Assembly: GCA_015489595.1 (NCBI GenBank)
Contig: WFZK01000006.1
Coordinates: 1 to 36,114 of the forward strand
Source of the DNA: Candidatus Dojkabacteria bacterium
GTDB taxonomy: Bacteria; Patescibacteriota; Dojkabacteria; GCA-002793355
Direction of reading: 5' to 3'
Length of the DNA: 36,114 bases
The notes beneath the pieces were generated by a model. The model was given only the letters and a program-made list of their open reading frames with translations, searched no databases and had not been told where the DNA came from. Both the position numbers and the translations under genes were made by a program. This document shows positions 31,124 to 36,114 of this stretch, piece by piece. Within the stretch, counting starts at the first letter, position 1. The number at the start of each line of letters is the position of its first letter.

Positions 31124-32287
31124 ATGTCAGTCGCAGCAGATTTCGTGCCAAGAATCTACACTAATTTGGGTAACTACTTCGGAGGCAGGAAAGTATTAGT
31201 TTTGTACGGTCCTAGACGAGTTGGGAAGACAACCCTCGTTAGGCATTTTTTAAAGTCCCTAAAAGGGGGTCAAAAGAGAAGATTTTACCCATATAAGTAC
31301 GTGTCTGGCGATGAGCTAGAAGTTCAGGAGGTTTTATCAAGACCGGTGTTAGAGAATCTTATTGAGTTTTGTGAAGGAGCCAAACTCCTGGTTGTGGACG
31401 AGGCTCAACGGATCCCTAATATCGGATGGAGCATTAAACTGCTGGTGGACAGCGAGAAGGACATTCACGTAATTCTGACAGGGTCATCGAGTTTCAATTT
31501 AGCAGGACAGGTAGGTGAGCCTTTAACAGGGCGTAAGTTTACCTTGACTTTGTATCCCCTTTCGGTTTTAGAGCTTCGTAGGCACTTCGGAGCTTACTGG
31601 GTTAAGAGGAATTTGGAGAAACTTCTAGTATTTGGTAGTTATCCTGAGGTGTTATTGGCCTCATCTATCTCTCAGAAACGGAGGATTTTGGAGGACCTCG
31701 TAAATTCTTATCTTCTTAAGGATATCTTAGAACTAGAAAAGGTTAAGTCTTCGAACGTTCTTGTTCAACTTCTTAGACTCTTGGCCTTTCAAGTTGGAAG
31801 TGAAGTCTCGTACAATGAGCTTGCGTCTAGCTTAAAAATTGATGTAAAAACCGTGGCAAGATATTTGGATCTTTTGGAGCAAACCTTTGTTATATTTAGA
31901 CTTTATGGTTATTCTCGGAATTTAAGAAAAGAGATAGTTAAAAAGCAGAAGTATTACTTCTACGATCTCGGTATAAGAAATGCGATTATAGCTAATACAA
32001 ATCCTACAGATATACGAAATGATGTTGGGGCTCTCTGGGAGAATTTTCTTGCCGTAGAACGCATAAAAAAACAGCACTATACTTCCATCTATGCCAACAA
32101 CTATTTCTGGAGAACGTGGGACAGGAGGGAAATAGATTGGATAGAAGAGCGCGAAGGTAAGCTTTTCGCATACGAATTTAAGTATTCTCCAGAGGCTAAG
32201 GTAAGTTTTACGGCTTTTTTAGAGACTTATCCTGAGGCTAAAACAAAAGTAATTACCCCTGATAATTTTCTGGAGTTTGTAGGTTAG
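31124..32287 (+). CDS. AAA family ATPase with DUF4143 domain, paralogue 2
   Basis: A 387-residue close paralogue of the ATPase at 10192. Walker A is GPRRVGKT at 29-36, Walker B LLVVDEAQRIPNIG, sensor region LTGSSSFNLAGQVGEPLTGRK. The winged helix is YNELASSLKIDVKTVARYLDLLEQTFVIF, and the nuclease-like tail has YFWRTWDRREIDWIEE (D338) and YEFKYSPEA (E351, K353). The blocks VNSYLLKDIL, GSEVS and IDVKTV are identical in the two proteins, whereas the strands between them differ, so the duplication is not recent. It sits between uvrC and the PEGA gene as an independent unit with its own promoter and terminal hairpin. Function unknown, as for paralogue 1. Confidence 0.87.
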   Translation: MSVAADFVPRIYTNLGNYFGGRKVLVLYGPRRVGKTTLVRHFLKSLKGGQKRRFYPYKYVSGDELEVQEVLSRPVLENLIEFCEGAKLLVVDEAQRIPNIGWSIKLLVDSEKDIHVILTGSSSFNLAGQVGEPLTGRKFTLTLYPLSVLELRRHFGAYWVKRNLEKLLVFGSYPEVLLASSISQKRRILEDLVNSYLLKDILELEKVKSSNVLVQLLRLLAFQVGSEVSYNELASSLKIDVKTVARYLDLLEQTFVIFRLYGYSRNLRKEIVKKQKYYFYDLGIRNAIIANTNPTDIRNDVGALWENFLAVERIKKQHYTSIYANNYFWRTWDRREIDWIEEREGKLFAYEFKYSPEAKVSFTAFLETYPEAKTKVITPDNFLEFVG

Positions 32288-32298
32288 TGTAGTCCTAA

Positions 32299-32335
32299 GG
32301 GGGGAATTTTGCCCCACTTTTGGTGTTATCCCCCC
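32299..32335. repeat. Small inverted repeat with the family core, upstream of PEGA gene
   Basis: GGGGGG (32299-32304) and CCCCCC (32330-32335) flank a sequence whose minus strand reads AGTGGGGCAAAATT, the core of the intergenic palindrome family in the opposite orientation. Pairing is weaker than in the other copies. It follows the ATPase stop by 12 nt. Confidence 0.4.
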
Positions 32336-32349
32336 ATTTCATATATAAT
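32320..32349 (+). promoter_or_regulatory. Promoter of PEGA-DUF4012 transcript
   Basis: TTGGTG (32320-32325), 18 nt, TATAAT (32344-32349), 5 nt, ATG 32355. Confidence 0.58.
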
Positions 32350-32354
32350 AGATT

Positions 32355-33131
32355 ATGGCTGTAAAGTATTTACGCGCAAACAATCGGTATAAACCTTCGA
32401 TTTTTGATAAGTTCCTTAGAATTTTCAGAAAAAAGAGTCCGGTCGTTTTAGAAGAGCTAGATACCAGACCTGGAGAGTCTGTTCCTGTGGGTAAAAAGCT
32501 TGCAAAAATCTTTGGAAGCTTTGGCGGCCTTGCCCTAAAGATTCTTCTTGTTGTCTCACTGGTCGGAGTTACAGTTGCTCTAGCTTATCTGGATATTCCT
32601 TTTAAGTATCTAAGACACGTAAGTAACAACGTGCTTGCGCCTGCGTCGTTGGTTGTAAATACTGAGTTCACTAAGGCGTCAGTTTACCTAAATAGCGAGT
32701 CTTTAGGCCAAACTCCCTTGCAAGTAAAGAGCATTGGGGCAGGTGAATATACCCTTACTCTCAAGCCGGAGTTTAAATTTGTGGAGCCTCTCAGCGTTCC
32801 TATTAAGCTTATAGGACATAGAACCACTGTTGTAAGAGCTCAGCTCGGGCCTAGTGAAAGAACTAGTAGTTACATAATTGTATACTCCTACCCTAAAGAA
32901 GGAGTAGATCTTGTAGTAAAGACTGTTTATCCTGGAGCGCACGTGCTCGTAGATGATAATGAGGTTGGAGTAACTCCACTTATTTTAAAACAACTAAATC
33001 GGGGCAAGCATACGATCCAGCTCAAAAGAGAGGGGTTCAGGCCTATAAAAGTAGAGATAGAGAAGCCCAAGACTGATACAGTAAGCATTAAAGCTAAGAT
33101 GTATGAATACGTTTTAAATGCGAATAAGTGA
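32355..33131 (+). CDS. PEGA-domain membrane protein
   Basis: A 258-residue protein with a basic cytoplasmic N-terminus of about 55 residues, one transmembrane helix (LALKILLVVSLVGVTVALAYL, about 57-78) and two PEGA-type beta domains outside. The first is ASLVVNTEFTKASVYLNSESLGQTPLQVKSIGAGEYTLTLK (about 98-140). The second is VVKTVYPGAHVLVDDNEVGVTPLILKQLNRGKHTIQLKREGF (about 186-228), with the typical V-x-V-D-x-x-x-x-G-x-T-P and G-x-H-x-I/L. PEGA domains are common in surface proteins and are thought to bind carbohydrate or protein. The following DUF4012 gene overlaps it by 14 nt, so the two membrane proteins are very likely made together and may interact. Confidence 0.85.
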   Translation: MAVKYLRANNRYKPSIFDKFLRIFRKKSPVVLEELDTRPGESVPVGKKLAKIFGSFGGLALKILLVVSLVGVTVALAYLDIPFKYLRHVSNNVLAPASLVVNTEFTKASVYLNSESLGQTPLQVKSIGAGEYTLTLKPEFKFVEPLSVPIKLIGHRTTVVRAQLGPSERTSSYIIVYSYPKEGVDLVVKTVYPGAHVLVDDNEVGVTPLILKQLNRGKHTIQLKREGFRPIKVEIEKPKTDTVSIKAKMYEYVLNANK

Positions 33132-36111
33132 ATTTACACGTACAAACAAGCCGGTTGTTATATTGGTTAACATAACTAACCCTTTGGCAATTAATCTTAT
33201 CAAAGTGCTTTTAGAGCAAGAGACAAGGGTAGTTGCCTTTGATCATTTAACACCGAATGTAAAAGAGTTGGTAAAAAAGGTAAAGCACGAGAATTTTTTG
33301 TTTGTAGATATAAACACTGCCAGCAATAGCCTTGAGCGTTTCTACAGGGTAGATTATGTTTATGACTTTATTTATCACCTAGTGGTCGGCTCTAATTATC
33401 CGTATGCAGATCCTGAAGAGTTTGTAGTTAATAAGTTAACGAACAGAGAGTTTGTAAAGCAGAGCGATTTAACAGATATGTTTCTTAAGGCTGCTGTCGA
33501 GTTTAATGCAAAATACACACTGATTACTCCAGGCTATTTAGGTCAGCTTCTTAAGAAACCCAGTGAGCACAACCTGCAGCTTTTCAGATACGCTGAGTCT
33601 CTATTTTCTGAGTACTTCACTCGTTCTAAATTTAATGGAAGAATCGTACGGGTAGCAGAGATCTTGGGCGCTGAGATGGATCTTAGCGTACCTACATTTG
33701 TAACTAGGCTGCTCCGAGAGGTGGTGCTTAAAGATACAGTGACTATCTTGGGGGAGGGGCTTCAGAACAACTATGTTGTTGACATTCATGATGCTACTTA
33801 TGGTCTGCTTAAGGCAAGCTTTAGTCGTAAGGTTGTGGGCAAGACCGTGCACCTTGCCTCCCCTAATCCGGTTACAACTCTAAGCCTAGCTTATACAGTG
33901 CTTGAGCTGACTGCTGATGAGAAGAAGGTTGAGTTTGTAGACGTTGAAGAATCAGGCTATGATTTGTCGCATCAGGCCTCTTTGGCAGAGGCTTCGGCAG
34001 CTACTCCACTTGTTAGATTCGGTTGGGAGCCTAAGATACCTCTTGAAGAGAGTTTGAAGAACACCCTATCTTATGTAGCCAATAAGTTTAATACGGTTTG
34101 GCATACTGCTGACATTAAAGAGCCTCAGATTTCAGAAAAAGATCAGGGAGAAACTGCAGAAGATTTAGTTCCAGGAGCAAAGTATAAAGAGATGACAAGC
34201 TGGCATCAGAAACTGTTTTGGGGCGCTGTCTATTGGCTTTATATGCTATTTGTAAGGATTCCGGTAAGGATGCTTCTAGGGGTTGGAGAGTTGCCATATA
34301 AAGTTACCTCGAAACAGTTTATTCTAGGGGTTGTAAAGCTCGTATTGATAATCGCCCTTGTATTTTTAGCTTTGCCGTATGTTCAGATGGGGATTGCGGG
34401 TCTGGATATGTGGTACAGATATTCTCAGTTTAGAGGAGCGTACAGAAACTACGACGCTGATGGCATGACTAAAAATCTAAAGATAATTGCTGCTGATATA
34501 AGGCGGCTTGATAGGGCCTATGGTGATGTTTCATATCTTAGACATCTTGGGCTTAAAGATTATTATGACAATACTGGTTTAGTAATAAAAGCTTTAGGTC
34601 ACGAGGCTTTAAGTCTTGATAAATTTGTTTCCTCTGCGGCTCCTTTAATCGGATACATAAAGCAGCTGAAAGTAATTGATATTAATAATCCGGCAGGACA
34701 ATCTCAAGCTCAGTATTTTAAATATGTTGATGCTGTAGCTAAAAAACATTTCCTAGCATCAGATGCATATCAGGATCATGCAGTGGCTCAGGCACTTCTT
34801 ACACAAGTGAAGGTAAGCATTTATCCCAAGCCGGTTCGCAGGTGGCTTTACAAAATAAAAGACGCCACGGCAAGCTACGATAAGATTCTGCGGCCTTATA
34901 AAGATATATATCCGTACATTCCATATCTTATGGGCTACAGACAGAGGGTAAATTATGTGATTCTAATGCAGAACAATTACGAGCTAAGGTCTACAGGAGG
35001 TTTTTTAACAAGCTATGCGATCGTTGGCATAGAAAATGGTGCTGTTAAGGAATTTACAGTTGATGATGTCTACAACGTAGATGGCCAATTCAGTGGTTTA
35101 GATGCACCAGCAGAGATGAAGCAATATTTAGATTACTCTAAAATTAAGCTATCTTTAGCTAATTGGGAGCCTGAGCTTCCTACAGTTGCGAGGAGAGTAA
35201 GCAAAATTTTAGCAGCGACAGAAAAGGCTAGCCATTCGGATATATTTGTAACAGTTAACTTCTCTTTGCTAGAGCAGCTTCTAAGAATCACTGGGCCTGT
35301 ATATGTGGCCGGTTTTGGGAATGTGTCGTCTGAGAACCTCTTTTCTCTAATGGTTAAGACCCACCAGAAGGCAAAGCCAGGCACTAGCGAAAAGGTAAGT
35401 GTTGTTTCAAAACTTATCCCGCCGCTTATTACCAAACTTCAGAGATCTAAAGCTTCAACAAAGATACAGTTAATAGATGTTTTAAGAGACGCAATAAGAG
35501 CGCACGACGTTCAGATCTATACAGTAAACTCTTATCTAAATGAGCTACTCGCGGCCAAGAATGCGTATTACCATTTTGATAATCGAAATTTTGTCAGTCT
35601 AATAGACTACAACTACGGAGGCAACAAGGCGGATAAATTCATTAAAAGATCGGCCGAAATTATATACGACGCAGACAAAAAAGAGCTTACCTTTAATGTC
35701 ACTTATACAAACACGTCTAAAAGCAAGTATTATCCAGAGGGAGATTACAAAGACTTGGTTAGAGTATTTTATCCGGCCAGTTTTAAGCTTGACCATGTAG
35801 AGGGATTAGAACAAAGTGCAGAGTATAGGTACAACAGTAAAGTTTCGTACGTAATAGGTAAGATGCTGGTACGTATAGGAGGCAAGCACGTTTTGCGTTT
35901 AAGATTCAAAACCGACGATTTGGCCGGGAAGAAGTTCTGGATCCTAAAGCAGCCTGGAGCTTTGTTAGATCTCGTTGTAAACATCACTGATAAAAGTGGC
36001 CAGATTAAGCCTGAGGCGATGCAGGCTCAAGGCTTTAATCTAAGCGGCTGGACATGGGTAAGGTTTTATAAGTTAGATAGAGATATTGCTGTCGAGCTGC
36101 AGAAGAAGTGA
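33118..36111 (+). CDS. Degenerate SDR epimerase-like domain fused to TM and DUF4012
   Basis: A 997-residue two-part protein. Residues 1-320 look like an extended short-chain dehydrogenase/NAD-epimerase (LVNITNPLAINLIKVLLEQETRVVAFD, RIVRVAEILGAEM, VVDIHDATYGLLKA, FGWEPKIPLEESLKNTL), but the GxxGxxG loop has no glycines and the catalytic Tyr-x3-Lys reads Y158-A-E-S-L, so it is probably non-enzymatic. A transmembrane segment lies at about 402-425 (GVVKLVLIIALVFLALPYV), with a weaker hydrophobic stretch at about 365-390. The outer part is DUF4012, with core YVILMQNNYELRSTGGFLTSYAIV at about 612 and LSLANWEPELPTVARR, SLLEQLLRITGPV. DUF4012 is frequent in CPR and some Actinobacteria, near exopolysaccharide genes, function unknown. 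Confidence 0.82.
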   Translation: MRISEFTRTNKPVVILVNITNPLAINLIKVLLEQETRVVAFDHLTPNVKELVKKVKHENFLFVDINTASNSLERFYRVDYVYDFIYHLVVGSNYPYADPEEFVVNKLTNREFVKQSDLTDMFLKAAVEFNAKYTLITPGYLGQLLKKPSEHNLQLFRYAESLFSEYFTRSKFNGRIVRVAEILGAEMDLSVPTFVTRLLREVVLKDTVTILGEGLQNNYVVDIHDATYGLLKASFSRKVVGKTVHLASPNPVTTLSLAYTVLELTADEKKVEFVDVEESGYDLSHQASLAEASAATPLVRFGWEPKIPLEESLKNTLSYVANKFNTVWHTADIKEPQISEKDQGETAEDLVPGAKYKEMTSWHQKLFWGAVYWLYMLFVRIPVRMLLGVGELPYKVTSKQFILGVVKLVLIIALVFLALPYVQMGIAGLDMWYRYSQFRGAYRNYDADGMTKNLKIIAADIRRLDRAYGDVSYLRHLGLKDYYDNTGLVIKALGHEALSLDKFVSSAAPLIGYIKQLKVIDINNPAGQSQAQYFKYVDAVAKKHFLASDAYQDHAVAQALLTQVKVSIYPKPVRRWLYKIKDATASYDKILRPYKDIYPYIPYLMGYRQRVNYVILMQNNYELRSTGGFLTSYAIVGIENGAVKEFTVDDVYNVDGQFSGLDAPAEMKQYLDYSKIKLSLANWEPELPTVARRVSKILAATEKASHSDIFVTVNFSLLEQLLRITGPVYVAGFGNVSSENLFSLMVKTHQKAKPGTSEKVSVVSKLIPPLITKLQRSKASTKIQLIDVLRDAIRAHDVQIYTVNSYLNELLAAKNAYYHFDNRNFVSLIDYNYGGNKADKFIKRSAEIIYDADKKELTFNVTYTNTSKSKYYPEGDYKDLVRVFYPASFKLDHVEGLEQSAEYRYNSKVSYVIGKMLVRIGGKHVLRLRFKTDDLAGKKFWILKQPGALLDLVVNITDKSGQIKPEAMQAQGFNLSGWTWVRFYKLDRDIAVELQKK

Positions 36112-36114
36112 GTA

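Noticed and set aside
30918-31199. Plus-strand open frame of 93 codons between uvrC and the second ATPase
   Set aside because: It runs through the half-site array and promoter of the ATPase gene and overlaps the ATPase by 76 nt; composition looks like translated repeats and no domain is visible.

Overview
The window looks like a piece of a small Candidate Phyla Radiation (Patescibacteria) genome. This is inferred from the gene set: a DUF4012 protein, a RodZ-like protein followed by a TSP3-repeat surface protein, PEGA repeats, two DUF4143 ATPases, a MurD with a GTRGKST loop and a short UvrC. I cannot resolve the class (Microgenomates- or Katanobacteria-like are candidates). TGA is used as a stop, so the Gracilibacteria UGA-Gly code does not apply. 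I see no rRNA, tRNA, CRISPR array or complete transposase gene.

Layout. 1-3188: a minus-strand set (partial B3/4-domain protein, GNAT acetyltransferase, CsaA-like tRNA-binding protein, TrmB-type regulator), with the regulator divergent from a 2-hydroxyacid dehydrogenase-like protein that has lost its usual catalytic residues. 3442-6533: Stealth-type sugar phosphotransferase, GT4 glycosyltransferase and CPBP membrane protease, a small surface-polysaccharide locus. 6576-9981: HAD hydrolase, divergent from a RodZ-like protein and a signal-peptide/TSP3-repeat/TM surface protein. 10192-14610: AAA-DUF4143 ATPase, uvrB and an unknown membrane-anchored protein. 14662-17424: a complete M16C (PreP-like) peptidase. 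17732-21740: MTH1-like Nudix hydrolase overlapping murD, a CDA-fold deaminase and a FemAB-type peptidoglycan amino-acyltransferase. 21767-26206: a 1479-residue protein with two GHKL ATPase modules and a C-terminal HELLH metallopeptidase motif. 26511-30931: uvrA and uvrC overlapping by 4 nt. 31124-36111: a second AAA-DUF4143 ATPase, a PEGA protein and a degenerate SDR fused to DUF4012. The three excinuclease genes are therefore in one window but at two loci.

Two patterns run through the non-coding DNA. First, most genes have a TATAAT-like -10 box only 5-8 nt before the start codon, so most mRNAs should be leaderless. This rule was used to correct several start codons that would otherwise extend back through the promoter. 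Second, the intergenic spaces carry a family of GC-rich palindromes with the core GGGGCAAAAT. Single copies include stems of 21-23 perfectly paired bases, and two copies (3218-3372 and 20312-20480) have a two-palindrome, inverted-end layout like REPINs or small MITEs.

The best candidates for something undescribed are the twin-GHKL/HExxH protein, the REPIN-like family, and the two ATPase genes that share an array of ACTCCA/TGGAGT half-sites around their promoters. All functions are inferred from sequence reading alone; no database search was run.
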